This document shows, one piece after another, positions 26,163 through 35,270 of a stretch of 64,000 nucleotides of DNA. The stretch's first letter is position 1. The number at the start of each line of letters is the position of its first letter. The DNA comes from an uncultured Dehalococcoidia bacterium. Lineage in GTDB: Bacteria > Chloroflexota > Dehalococcoidia > Lucifugimonadales > UBA3495. The stretch is taken from positions 908,880 to 972,879 of the forward strand of contig CATOSP010000002.1 in the NCBI GenBank assembly GCA_951812625.1, in the 5' to 3' direction. The translations under genes and the position numbers were made by a program. The notes below the pieces were generated by a model. It did not search any database and was not told the DNA's origin. It saw only the letters and a program-made list of their open reading frames with translations.

Positions 26163-27131
26163 ATGGAAGACAGCCGCCTGGTCTGCGAAAGTATCATCGA
26201 CCGTGTCAATGAGGTTTTCGTCGGAGACCTGACTGCTCCTGAGGAAGCTGCTGGCTGCGGCCCTGGCCAACGGTCACGTGCTGTTCGAGGACTACCCCGG
26301 GCTGGGGAAGACGCTGCTGGCAAAGGTATTCTCGAAGGCCATCGGCGGCGAAACGAAGCGAGTGCAGTTTACTCCCGACTTCTTCCCTCCGACATTTTGG
26401 GCGTCAGCGTGTGGCGGCAGAACGAGGGGAGGTTCGAGATGGTCAGGGGCCCGGTCTTTACCAACGTATTGCTGGCCGACGAAATCAACCGTGCCCCGCC
26501 GAAAACCCAGGCCGCACTACTCGAAGCGATGGAGGAACGCCAGGTCACCATCGACGGTCAAACCATGTCTCTAGGCACACCCTTCCTGGTCCTGGCGACT
26601 CAGAACCCAATTGAGCAGGAGGGCACTTACCCTCTTCCCGAAGCCCAACTGGACCGATTCCTGTTCAAATTGGCCACCGGCTACCCGGCAAACGGCGACC
26701 TCGAAAACGATATCCTGCTGAGGCGCATCCAGTGGCAGAAGGGACGACCCCACCGACGACCTGGAGCCCGCGTGGACGTGGATGGGTTCGTTGAGCTGCA
26801 GCAGTTCACGGAGACCGGCGTCTACGTGGACCAGGCAATTGTCGACTACATCACCCGGTTGGTGCGGCTCACCCGCGAGCATCCCAGTGTGGCTGTCGGC
26901 GTCAGCCCAAGGGGAGGACTAGCATTGCTGCGGGTTTCTCGCAGCATCGCCTTGATTCACGGCAGGGACTTCGTGGTCCCGGACGACGTGAAGATGGTGG
27001 TATCAGATGCCCTGTCCCACCGCATCATCCTGAACATCGAAGACACTCTGGAAGGCATCCGGCCAGAGTCGGTCGTTGATGACGTTCTGGGCCAGGTCCC
27101 AGTACCAACCGTGCTGCGCTGGAGGCCGTGA
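26163..27131 (+). pseudogene. MoxR-family AAA ATPase with compensating frameshifts
   Basis: The frame starting at 26163 gives a 322-residue product of normal MoxR length with Walker B ([14 protein letters not shown]), [20 protein letters not shown] and the C-terminal lid. Between about 26236 and 26385, however, the MoxR-like sequence lies in the next frame ([20 protein letters not shown] then [12 protein letters not shown], including Walker A). Read literally, the ATPase would have no P-loop. Two opposite indels explain this. MoxR proteins are chaperone-like ATPases that work with DUF58 proteins. The stop codon overlaps the DUF58 GTG start. Confidence 0.7.
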
Positions 27132-28470
27132 CGCCAGTGTTTACGACCGGATTCCTAGGTTGGATCGGCTTCTCCCTGTTCGTGATGGCGGCGGGGCTAG
27201 CATTGGGGAACGTTGTCCTGTTGACCGGGCGGTGTTCATCATAATCACTGCGCTGATGGCCACAGCACTGTCCGCTCCAACAGGTATAGTCGTCGAAAGA
27301 GAAGTGTCGAAACTCACCTGCTGGCCGGGGATACGCTGAACATCCGGCGTCAGTTGACCGCATCCGGCGGCATGGGGCCAGTTTTCGTCCACGACCCTCT
27401 GCCTGCGGAAGTCGAGGTGGTCGAGGGCAACAACCTGCGCGTCGTCTGGAAATGGCCCGGCGCGACGACCCTAGACCTGTCTTACCAGGTCCGGTTCCCT
27501 AAGCGGGGCCGATATGTACTGAGGGAAACGGGACGCGCAAGCGCCCCTTGGCACCAACCGGGGCAGGTCCGGGACTGGAGGGTCCACTTTCGAAGTGTCG
27601 GTCGCCCCAAGGATTCGGGGCATCACCCGCCTGAACGAGGTGAGGGCGATGACCAAGAACCAGCGTTACCAGGATGACCTAACCGTGATCGGGACTTCGG
27701 CTGCCGACTTCAGGGAGCTCCGGCCGTACATGCCGGGAGACCCAATCAAGAGCATCAACTGGAAGGCGACAGCACGCAAAGCCGGTGTCGACGACGTCCC
27801 CCTAGTCAACGAACTGGAACCTGAAGGGCGCAAGGCGGCATGGATATTTCTCGACACTGCGGATTACATGAATGTGGGAAGTCCTCTGTCCAACCCTATG
27901 GAGAACACCATAGAGGCGGCGGGGAGCCTGGCCCAGTATTTTCTTTCCAAAGGCTCTACGCTGGGCGCATACGCCTACAACCACTTCGGAGGCCCTGGGG
28001 AACTGCTGGCCCCGGACTCGGGCCGGAAACAATTCCACCAACTCACGCAAATGCTGACCGAGTTGCGCTCTGGTCCTCCCAGAGAGGACCTGCTTCAGGC
28101 CGTGGAATGGTGCAAGGGATTCCTCTTCCGGTTGCAGCCGGAGGTGTTCACCATAACCCGGCTGGACATTCACTATACTAGGCCGGGGAAGGCTCACAGT
28201 CCTCGGACCGATTCACCACTGCCATAAGGCGACTAATGGCCCTCCGGACAAGATCCGGGAGGGGCGGCAGAGTCAGGGTGGTGCATGTAGGATCAGGCCA
28301 GAGGGATGTGGGGGAAGCCCAAGCCCCCGGTGGTCCTGAATTGTCCCAGTGGGAAGCGAGGCCCATGGCGGCAGCCTTGCGGAGGTCCGGAGCAGACGTC
28401 ATAGAGTGGGAACCCGACCGAGAAGACTTCATAGCTGCGCTTGTCAGGCATATGAACGCATACCGCTGAC
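27128..28470 (+). pseudogene. DUF58 protein gene, frameshifted
   Basis: Begins at GTG 27128, overlapping the MoxR stop codon by four bases (GTGA). DUF58 features appear across at least four frames: two N-terminal membrane segments (TGFLGWIGFSLFVMAAGL, then AVFIIITALMATALSAPTG), a beta region ending RYVLRETG, the diagnostic LRPYMPGDPIKSINWKATAR with a VWA-like domain (frame open to 28227), and a last part ending RHMNAYR at 28470. DUF58 proteins typically pair with MoxR and TgpA. Conserved amino acids survive in each piece, which favours recent indels or sequencing errors over long decay. Confidence 0.7.
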
Positions 28471-28602
28471 GGGTGCAGCGAATCCCCGATATATCATGAT
28501 CCGCAGACAAGTCACGAAATTGCCCGATCACAGGCGGGATCCAACCACCGTTGGGGCACCGAGACAATCTGCCCCAAGTGCGTCTAGAGAGATCATGCGA
28601 CC

Positions 28603-29277
28603 ATGAAACTGTTTGCGATTGAATTCCTGCTCATTACGGTCCTGGCGCTACTAGCCATGTACGTGCTTTGGGACTCTGTGTCCAGAAGGGCCCTCCTAGG
28701 TCTGGCGTCCGTCATTTGCGTCGGAATCTACTGGCTGCTGCATTTTCGAGGCCGCAGTCGCATGGCGTTCAGAGTGGCCGCGATCCTGTCCCTGCTGCCT
28801 CACGTTACTGTCATGTGGGCACACAACAGCCTAGAGTGGTACAGGTTCCTGGGGATCGAAACGTCGTTCGTCGCAAGCCGATCGCAGCTGTGGAGCACGG
28901 CCATGTTCCTGTTGTGCCTGTCCGGGCTGGTAGCCCTGTACCGGGTCGTTGGACTCCGAAGCCTGGCCCGTGAACTTTCGTCTCGGGGTGTCTACGACTC
29001 GGACCGCAGGGCCGTAATCATCAATGAAGGACTTACGCTGGCGGCCCTGATAGGGGCCGGGCTTATGCTGGCGTTGACCACGGCACAAGTTGGGTCCATG
29101 CTGGGAGGGATAGAGTCTGTGCCAGACCTGTTGTCCTCTGCGGTGCTTCCCATCGGAGGGGGTGCAGCGATCCTGTTCGCCTATTGCGTAGCCCTATGGT
29201 TCCGGTACCGGGGTGAGACGGGCGATGCGGGAGCCTCCCCAGGCGAACCCCACAGCGCTGCTGATACAGATGCTTGA
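28603..29277 (+). CDS. Membrane protein, unknown function
   Basis: A 224-residue protein with about six predicted membrane segments (FLLITVLALLAMYVLW, LLGLASVICVGIYWLL, and others) and an acidic, soluble C-terminal tail. It is the last gene of the TgpA/MoxR/DUF58 run, about 130 bases after the DUF58 stop. No clear ribosome site. I do not recognise the family. Position suggests a membrane component of the same locus. Confidence 0.6.
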   Translation: MKLFAIEFLLITVLALLAMYVLWDSVSRRALLGLASVICVGIYWLLHFRGRSRMAFRVAAILSLLPHVTVMWAHNSLEWYRFLGIETSFVASRSQLWSTAMFLLCLSGLVALYRVVGLRSLARELSSRGVYDSDRRAVIINEGLTLAALIGAGLMLALTTAQVGSMLGGIESVPDLLSSAVLPIGGGAAILFAYCVALWFRYRGETGDAGASPGEPHSAADTDA

Positions 29278-29350
29278 ACTGCGAGGTTCGAGGGGAGAAT
29301 TCGCAGCCTACATAGCTACTGTGCGCGAGGCGCAATGGCAGGTCGTTGGA

Positions 29351-29773
29351 TCATCGGCTATCCAGTCGTTCCCTGAGCCTGTCTTCCTGCTCACGTAGTT
29401 CCGACGTCAGGGCATCGCCAAAGTCAGTGGCCTCGAATATTGGCCGAATCTCGATTTCACTGGGGCCCGGCATGGGGTTTGGGCACCGCTTGACCCACTC
29501 AACCGCCTCATCCATGTCTTCAACCTCCCATAGCCAGAAGCCTGCCACCAACTCCGTAGGCACCGGGAAGGGACCATCGATAACAGCTCGGCTGGCACCA
29601 TCGAAGGCCACCCGCTTACCCTGGGAAGATGGCTTCAGTCCCTCTCCAGACAGGAGGATACCGGCGTTTGCCAGTTCCTCATTGTACTGGCCCATCGCTT
29701 CGAGGATCTCAGTGGAGGGCATGATGCCCGCCTAGCTGTCTGCGGTAGCCTTTACGAAAACCATTACGCGCAT
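29351..29773 (-). pseudogene. YciI/DGPF-domain protein with in-frame amber codon
   Basis: The family pattern is unmistakable: DGPFPVPTELVAGFWLWEVE followed by WVKRCPNPMPG. Family proteins normally begin MRVMVMVKAT-SEAG. Here MRVMVFVKATADS from ATG 29773 is followed by TAG (29734-29732), then AGIMPSTEIL in the same frame. The TAG stands where related proteins usually have glutamate, so a GAG to TAG change explains it. An internal ATG at 29722 could give a 123-residue protein lacking the first beta strand. Members are small ferredoxin-like-fold proteins of unclear function, often near sigma factors. Confidence 0.7.
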
Positions 29774-29795
29774 TACTTCGACCTGTTCCTCAGTC

Positions 29796-30929
29796 CTACC
29801 CAGCTACCAGCATCTCGTCGGTGCTGAATAGAGGCGACAGCAGCCGGGGCGAGTCGTCCGTGACGAGAACCATGTCTTGCAGGTGCCAGTAGCCGATGTG
29901 CGGCTCAAGGGCCACGACCATGCCTTCCTCCAGGACACGGGCGCTGGAGGGTACCATGTACGGCTCCTGCTGGTGCCACCAGGGACCAACGCCATGTCCG
30001 GCCAGGGACACGTTGCCTTGAAATCCGGCTTCGTGGAAGCTATCGTTGGCAAATTGGTAGATGTCCGCCGCCCGCGCCCCGGGGCGGCATTGCTCGATGG
30101 TCGCGCGGTAGATGTCCCTCGTAACCCCGTAAACCCGCTTCTGTTCGTCTGAGGGGGCGCCCACGCAGACGCTCCGCGACTGGTGGCCGGGGTAGCCGTT
30201 GAGGTATGCAACGTAATCGTTGCGGATGATGTCGCCTTCCTTGAAAGCCATGTCGCTCTCGCCGCCATAGGCCACGGTGTTGCGGCTGGAATTCAGGATG
30301 CCGTGGGCCCAGTTTGCGCCCCGGCGCAGACAACTCTCGATTATGCGGCTGTGCACCAGTCGTTCCGTGTCTCCAGGCCGGACCGTGGGCAGCACCTCCA
30401 GGTAAGCCTGGTCCAACAGCCGGGCCCCGGCTTCAAGAGCCGCGACCTCTTCGGGAGTCTTGACCCAGCGTACCCGGTCCATCAGATCTGTGCTGTCGAC
30501 GATACGAGCCCTGGGCAGCAACCTGCCGATTTCCTCCCACCGGTTCGCGCTGACGTAGCTCTTCTCGAACCCGATGGTCTCTCCAGCCAAACCCAGTTGC
30601 CGCAGGACATTTGCAGCCCTCTGGTAAGGAGACTCGGCATAGTCGTCGACGACCTCGATGCGTTCCAGCCACGAGTCGCGGTGGGCCAGCGGTGCGGCGT
30701 AGGAGTTCAGCACCATCACCGGCTTGCCGGTCCTTGGCCAGACCAGCAGCACCTCCCGAGGGGAGTCCGGGAACTCCAAGTGCCGAGCCAGCGTACCGGG
30801 GTAGGCGAAGCCGGACAGGTAGGTGAAGTTCTTGCCAGAGCGGGCGACTACGGCCGAGATACTCTCTTCGTCCATCAGCCGGTGCAGCCGTTCCACGTTT
30901 GCGATTATTTTACCGAAGGCGTTGGCCAT
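29796..30929 (-). CDS. M24-family (creatinase/aminopeptidase P-like) protein with altered metal site
   Basis: A 377-residue pita-bread-fold protein: an N-terminal creatinase domain (about 1-145) and a C-terminal M24 domain. Of the five usual metal ligands, the first Asp (IIRNDYVAY), the His (LAGHGVG) and one Glu (ALEPHIG) are visible. The second Asp is replaced (GYPGHQSR where SDxTR is usual) and the last Glu reads Gln (HLQDMVLV). Creatinase itself works without metal, so this may be a hydrolase of a small C-N compound rather than a peptidase. Convergent with the TgpA locus. Confidence 0.8.
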   Translation of the reverse strand: MANAFGKIIANVERLHRLMDEESISAVVARSGKNFTYLSGFAYPGTLARHLEFPDSPREVLLVWPRTGKPVMVLNSYAAPLAHRDSWLERIEVVDDYAESPYQRAANVLRQLGLAGETIGFEKSYVSANRWEEIGRLLPRARIVDSTDLMDRVRWVKTPEEVAALEAGARLLDQAYLEVLPTVRPGDTERLVHSRIIESCLRRGANWAHGILNSSRNTVAYGGESDMAFKEGDIIRNDYVAYLNGYPGHQSRSVCVGAPSDEQKRVYGVTRDIYRATIEQCRPGARAADIYQFANDSFHEAGFQGNVSLAGHGVGPWWHQQEPYMVPSSARVLEEGMVVALEPHIGYWHLQDMVLVTDDSPRLLSPLFSTDEMLVAG

Positions 30930-31050
30930 AATAGTTACTCTAGTTCCCGGGTAGTGTCGACAGACCCTATGCGATAATCTGCCTTGTTCGGTGAGCCGGT
31001 TCGCATTCGGTTTGCCTGCCAGATTCTATCGAACAAGGAGGCTAGCGCTT

Positions 31051-31119
31051 ATGACTCGTCATCGACCCCAGACCCGCCCTGCGACAGTCGCTCTGTCCTC
31101 CCTGCCAATTTCTCAATAG
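31051..31119 (+). CDS. Possible 22-codon small ORF
   Basis: ATG at 31051 follows AAGGAGG with a nine-base spacing, a better ribosome site than many real genes here, and runs to TAG at 31117-31119. The peptide (MTRHRPQTRPATVALSSLPI...) resembles nothing I know. The surrounding 386-base gap (30930-31315) shows no other gene. It could be a leader peptide or the start of a lost gene. Confidence 0.2.
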   Translation: MTRHRPQTRPATVALSSLPISQ

Positions 31120-31315
31120 ACCCTCAACTCCACCGATTACAGAACCCGTATGCAGTGCCTCACGATGAACTCACGGTCGCATTGTGCCTCATGCGTCATC
31201 CCGTGCCGACCCCCGTGACGGGCAAAGGACCTGCGCCGCCAATCAGGCATGAACGTCAACGTGTCTCACGAATCAGACTCCATAGCGGGAGTGCGGGTCT
31301 TGAAGACCACGCGTC

Positions 31316-33472
31316 TCAGCTTGACGAACGCCTGACGCTATTGTAGCCGCCTACCAGCAACGTCCCAACGATTCCAACGACGGCTATCACCAGGATGACG
31401 ATGCGTCCATTGGACGCTGCCTGCCCATAGCGGGCCGATGCCGCCGCCAAACTCTGCCTGACTTCTGCAACCAGGCCGTCCACTTCCCCTTGCAGTCCGG
31501 CCAGAATTTGCCTGTTGGCCCCAATCAGTTTGCGTTCCCGGGCTACCATTGACGTTCGCAACTTCATGGCGTCCAGGGCGCTGTTCTCTCCGGCGCCAGC
31601 GTCTAACAACCGATTGGCAAGGGGAATCACCTCAGGATTCAGGTCCGGCCCACCGTCCTCCGCAAGATACGAGATGCTACGCTCCATCCGCTGGGCCGCC
31701 GTATCGAAGGTCTCTTCCACACGTGCCGTAAGGGCCGGAATAGTCAACCTGTTGGCAAAATCGAGCGTCCAGTAGCCTCTTGACACCGACTCCATCAGTG
31801 TGGCCAGGTGCCAGTAACGAAGGTACTCATCTTTGGACAGACGGTCAGAGCCCGAAGGATTTCCATCCCTGAAATCGCTTCTGCCCGTCATCACGTAGTA
31901 GAACTGGTTGTCCAGGCTGGAACCGATGGCAGGGAAAAGCTCATAATTCGTGGAGAGGCTGAGATCCTGCCAGTTCCGCTCCCCGACCAGAATGGCCTCC
32001 AACAAGGCCGGCCGCCCATCCTCAATCCTCGACACGTTGGCCGTCAGCAGGTTGACCTGCTGGCCTATGCGCTCCACACTGCCGTCATAGCCGTGGCCTT
32101 CCAGGTCCGTCAGCCTGTCGGCCAACTCCGCCTCATTGCTGGCGATGGCTGCCCTGGCCTCTGCCATGCTTTCGGGAGTCATCCGTGTGTTGCTGGCCAC
32201 GGATGCCGTTGACGCCAGCGCGCTCGAACGTCGAGTCACCTCCGCCGCCGCGGCCAGAACCTCTACATCGCCGCGGCCCCGGCTCTCAGCCTCCAGACTG
32301 TCAATGACCAGCCAACCGGCCACCGCCGAGGCAATGAATATCGCCAGTGCTCCCAAGGAGCCGATGGCCAGAGACGCAGACATGCGCCTCCGTGCCTTGA
32401 AGCCGGAGTATCCGGCGACCAGCAGTGTCCCAACGATTCCAACAATGGCTATCACCAGGATAATAATGCGCCCATTCGACACCGCCTGCCCGTACCGACC
32501 CGCCGCAGCCGCCGAACTCTGCTTGACCTCTTCAACCAGGCCGTCCACTTCCCCTTGCAGCCCGGCCAGAATCTGCCTGTTGGCCTGAATCAGCTGGCGC
32601 TCCCGAGCCACCATTGACGCTCTCAGCCTCATGTCATCCAGCGCGCTGTTCTCTCCGGCGCCGGCGGCCAACAGCCGATTGGCAAGGGGAATCACCTCAG
32701 GGTGGAGGTCTGGACCACCCTTCTTCTCAAGATACGCGATGCTGTGCTCCATACGTTGGGCCGCCGTATCAAAACTCTCTTCATTGTTGGCTAATCGTGT
32801 TGGGTCATCCTGGCTGCTGAGATTTGCCGCCAGCAGGCTCCGGTGCGCGCTGAATGTCCACTCCATCAATGTGGCCAGGTGCCAGTAACGAAGATATTCT
32901 TCTTCGGACAGAGTACTGGAGGCCGCCGGCTCAGCACCCCTGAAATCGCTCCGGCCGGTCATAACGTAGTAGAACTGGTTGTCCAGACTGGAACTGATGG
33001 CCGGGAGCAGTTTCCGGTTGGTGGAAAAAAGAAGCTGCTGCCAGCTGCGTTCTCCGGCAAGGACAGCTTCCAACAAAGCGGGCCGCTCATCCTCAATCCG
33101 CGACACGTTGGCAGTGAGCAAATCGACTTGTTGACCTATTCGCTCTACCCTGCCGTCATAACCCCGCCCTTCCAAGCCCAATAGACGTTCGGCCAACTGG
33201 GCCTCATTGCTGGCGATGGCGGTCCTCGCCTCGGCTATGCTTTCGGGAGTCATACGGGCGTTGGTTGCCACGGATGCCCCCGACGCCAACATGCCCGATA
33301 GTTTGTTTACAGCGGCGATGTCAGCCAGAATCCCAGCGTCTCCGCTGCTCTGATTCTGAGCCTCAAGGTTGTCAATGACCAGCCAGCCGGCCACTGCCGA
33401 GGCGATGATTATTGCCAGCGCACCCAGAGCGCCGATGAGCAGGGGCGCAGTTATGCGGGGTTGCGCCATCAC
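31316..33472 (-). CDS. Tandemly duplicated membrane sensor-like protein without output domain
   Basis: A 718-residue protein made of two closely similar halves (about 1-365 and 366-718). Each has an N-terminal membrane segment (GALGALAIIIASAVAGWLVI), a helical extracytoplasmic region of about 290 residues with motifs such as MTPESIAEAR, RIGQQVDLLTANVSRIED and SSLDNQFYYVMTGRSDF, and a C-terminal membrane segment (IILVIAIVGIVGTLLV). The layout recalls nitrate-sensing or four-helix chemoreceptor input domains, but no HAMP, kinase, cyclase or methyl-accepting domain follows. Start is GTG 33472 or ATG 33469, overlapping the LivK stop, so both are co-translated. Confidence 0.75.
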   Translation of the reverse strand: MMAQPRITAPLLIGALGALAIIIASAVAGWLVIDNLEAQNQSSGDAGILADIAAVNKLSGMLASGASVATNARMTPESIAEARTAIASNEAQLAERLLGLEGRGYDGRVERIGQQVDLLTANVSRIEDERPALLEAVLAGERSWQQLLFSTNRKLLPAISSSLDNQFYYVMTGRSDFRGAEPAASSTLSEEEYLRYWHLATLMEWTFSAHRSLLAANLSSQDDPTRLANNEESFDTAAQRMEHSIAYLEKKGGPDLHPEVIPLANRLLAAGAGENSALDDMRLRASMVARERQLIQANRQILAGLQGEVDGLVEEVKQSSAAAAGRYGQAVSNGRIIILVIAIVGIVGTLLVAGYSGFKARRRMSASLAIGSLGALAIFIASAVAGWLVIDSLEAESRGRGDVEVLAAAAEVTRRSSALASTASVASNTRMTPESMAEARAAIASNEAELADRLTDLEGHGYDGSVERIGQQVNLLTANVSRIEDGRPALLEAILVGERNWQDLSLSTNYELFPAIGSSLDNQFYYVMTGRSDFRDGNPSGSDRLSKDEYLRYWHLATLMESVSRGYWTLDFANRLTIPALTARVEETFDTAAQRMERSISYLAEDGGPDLNPEVIPLANRLLDAGAGENSALDAMKLRTSMVARERKLIGANRQILAGLQGEVDGLVAEVRQSLAAASARYGQAASNGRIVILVIAVVGIVGTLLVGGYNSVRRSSS

Positions 33473-34734
33473 CGCGCACCTCCCAGATTGTTGACTAGAT
33501 GGTAATTCCCGTCATCTCCAATAACGGTCACAAAGACCGAGTCCGATCCCTGGTTGTCGCCCGGCCCGTACTGGAGGGTCAGCCCGTGAAGGTCGATCGT
33601 CCCGGAGTTTCGCAAGGCGTCGAGGAAGCAGTCGCGGCTGAGGTCCCTGCCACACTTTTCGAGACCCACGATTGCCAGTCGCCCTGCCAAATAGCCCTCC
33701 AAAGAGACGAACCCCGGCACAGCATTGGCGTCAAACGCCTTCAGCGCGGCGCGATAGTCGGCAACTACGGGAACGCTGGTGTCATCGGGCAGCGGCACTA
33801 CCTGGGTGACGTAGACTCCGGCGCCTTCCGGTCCCAACTCTTGCGCCAATGCGTTGCTGCCCACAAAGGACACCGACATAAATATGGGGTCAATGTCCTC
33901 ACGGGCCACGGTAATCGCCTTGGCAACCGGAGCATACGCCCCAATCATGATGACCGCTTCGGGGTTGGCTTCCACGATGTTGAAGACGGCAGCCTTTACC
34001 GCGTCGCTGTTGCGCTGATAGTACCAGGACGCTATCGGCTCCAGGCCACGCTGCCTCAGCGCGTCAACCACCCCGTCCAGCCCGGACTGACCGTAGGAGT
34101 CATTCTGATACATCACGGCGACGCGGGTTATCCCCAGGTCTTCAGTCAGGCGCGCCACCATCTCCTCTGCCTCCTGATGGTACGAAGCCCGCAAGTTCAC
34201 CACGTTCTCCAGTTCGGCCTCCCGGAGGAAACCGGCGCCGGTAAAGGGCGCAATGAATGGCACGTCTTCCGCGTTGGCCAATGGAGACGCCGAGCGGGAG
34301 GTGGGTGTTCCCACCTCTCCAATCAGCGCGAACACGCGTTCTCTGTTAATCAGATTCAGCGTGTTGCCATAAGCCAGATGCGGCTCATATTGGTCGTCCA
34401 GGGTTGTCAGCTCCAGCATCCGGCCATGCACCCCGCCCGTCTGGTTCTGTTCGTGGAACGCTGCCTGTATTCCCAACCGCATCCCCTGGCCCAGCGCCTG
34501 AGCCGGGCCGCTGAACGCGGCGGACTGCCCGAACAAAATCCGGTCGTCAAATATGCCCGGATTCCCCTCGTTCGCCATGGCCGTCATCGCCTGGGGAACT
34601 GTTTCTGATTCGCTTTGAATCGGAGAAGGGGGCGACTCCTGGCACGCCGCCGCAAAAACCATAATCATGGCTGCAATAGTGGACACCGCCATAGCTTTTG
34701 CCCTCCTGGCGGTTGCGATTGTGTAGATCATCAT
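33469..34734 (-). CDS. LivK-type ABC substrate-binding lipoprotein
   Basis: A 421-residue periplasmic-binding protein (type 1, branched-chain amino acid/amide type) with a lipobox VFAAAC (Cys31). Typical elements include LFGQSAAFSGPAQALGQGM, GEVGTPTS, the NDSYGQSGLDGVVDAL strand-helix and the IGAYAPVAKAI segment. No permease or ATPase gene is nearby. Overlap with the duplicated membrane sensor suggests it delivers ligand to that sensor rather than to a transporter. Its start falls at the truncated end of an amidohydrolase remnant, suggesting the pair was inserted or moved here. Confidence 0.85.
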   Translation of the reverse strand: MMIYTIATARRAKAMAVSTIAAMIMVFAAACQESPPSPIQSESETVPQAMTAMANEGNPGIFDDRILFGQSAAFSGPAQALGQGMRLGIQAAFHEQNQTGGVHGRMLELTTLDDQYEPHLAYGNTLNLINRERVFALIGEVGTPTSRSASPLANAEDVPFIAPFTGAGFLREAELENVVNLRASYHQEAEEMVARLTEDLGITRVAVMYQNDSYGQSGLDGVVDALRQRGLEPIASWYYQRNSDAVKAAVFNIVEANPEAVIMIGAYAPVAKAITVAREDIDPIFMSVSFVGSNALAQELGPEGAGVYVTQVVPLPDDTSVPVVADYRAALKAFDANAVPGFVSLEGYLAGRLAIVGLEKCGRDLSRDCFLDALRNSGTIDLHGLTLQYGPGDNQGSDSVFVTVIGDDGNYHLVNNLGGAR

Positions 34735-35235
34735 CAGGTATTCTGCTCCTCGAAATTCAGCGCGCGGTCCGCCAGGTTGCCCACCGAATTGGGCCGGTGA
34801 TAACGTCGGATGCGTCGCTCCACTATGGTATCGCTAGCCTGGTGGAACAGGATTACCGCCCCCAGCCGCTCGGCGGATTTCCAGAAGGGCATGAGCTCCA
34901 GCTCGTCCAGCAGCTTCCCGATTATCTGGTCATCGATTATCGCGCCTTTGAGTCCCAGGTTCACCATCACCGGTTCCAGTTCGGCGATGGGGTCCTGCAT
35001 CGGCACGGTGGCAGGCCGGTAAAACGGTCGGGCCGGGACCGCGGCATCAGGCTGATTTCGTCGTTGCACTCACGGGGCGTGTCCGCAGCGACGTCGGCGT
35101 CCAACTCGCCCTGGGCAGCAGCGGCCCGCCCCGGGCGTCCTGTTCCCGCCTCGTAGAGTGGCAGTCGCCAGCCCTTTCAGTGGCCAGCCAGGAGCGTCGC
35201 TGCGTCAGGTGAGCGTTAATGTCGATACTGCGCAT
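34734..35235 (-). pseudogene. Amidohydrolase (ACMSD-like) remnant
   Basis: Pieces of one amidohydrolase in different frames: the start MRSIDINAHLTQRRSWLATE with REQDARGG (from 35235), DADVAADTPRECNDEIS with RPDRFTGL in a second frame, and MQDPIAELEPVMVNLGLKGA, FWKSAERLGAVILFHQ and RRYHRPNSVGNLADRAL in a third. The family continues for about 150 more residues, which are absent. The match ends at the LivK start. Lost segments, frame changes and truncation show a true pseudogene. Confidence 0.75.
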
Positions 35236-35270
35236 ATTAGTGTCCTGCGGCAGTAAGGTCAGGAATTGCC

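Noticed and set aside
29213-29398. 61-codon open frame after the last TgpA-locus membrane gene
   Set aside because: Overlaps the end of that gene in another frame, has no clear ribosome site and no family pattern.
29732-29734. Pyrrolysine or amber readthrough in the YciI-like gene
   Set aside because: No methylamine pathway or pyl genes are visible, and the TAG replaces an ordinary Glu codon of the family.
33499-34608. Long plus-strand open frame of 369 codons
   Set aside because: Antisense to the LivK-type gene; composition (many His, Arg, Gln) is typical of a shadow frame.
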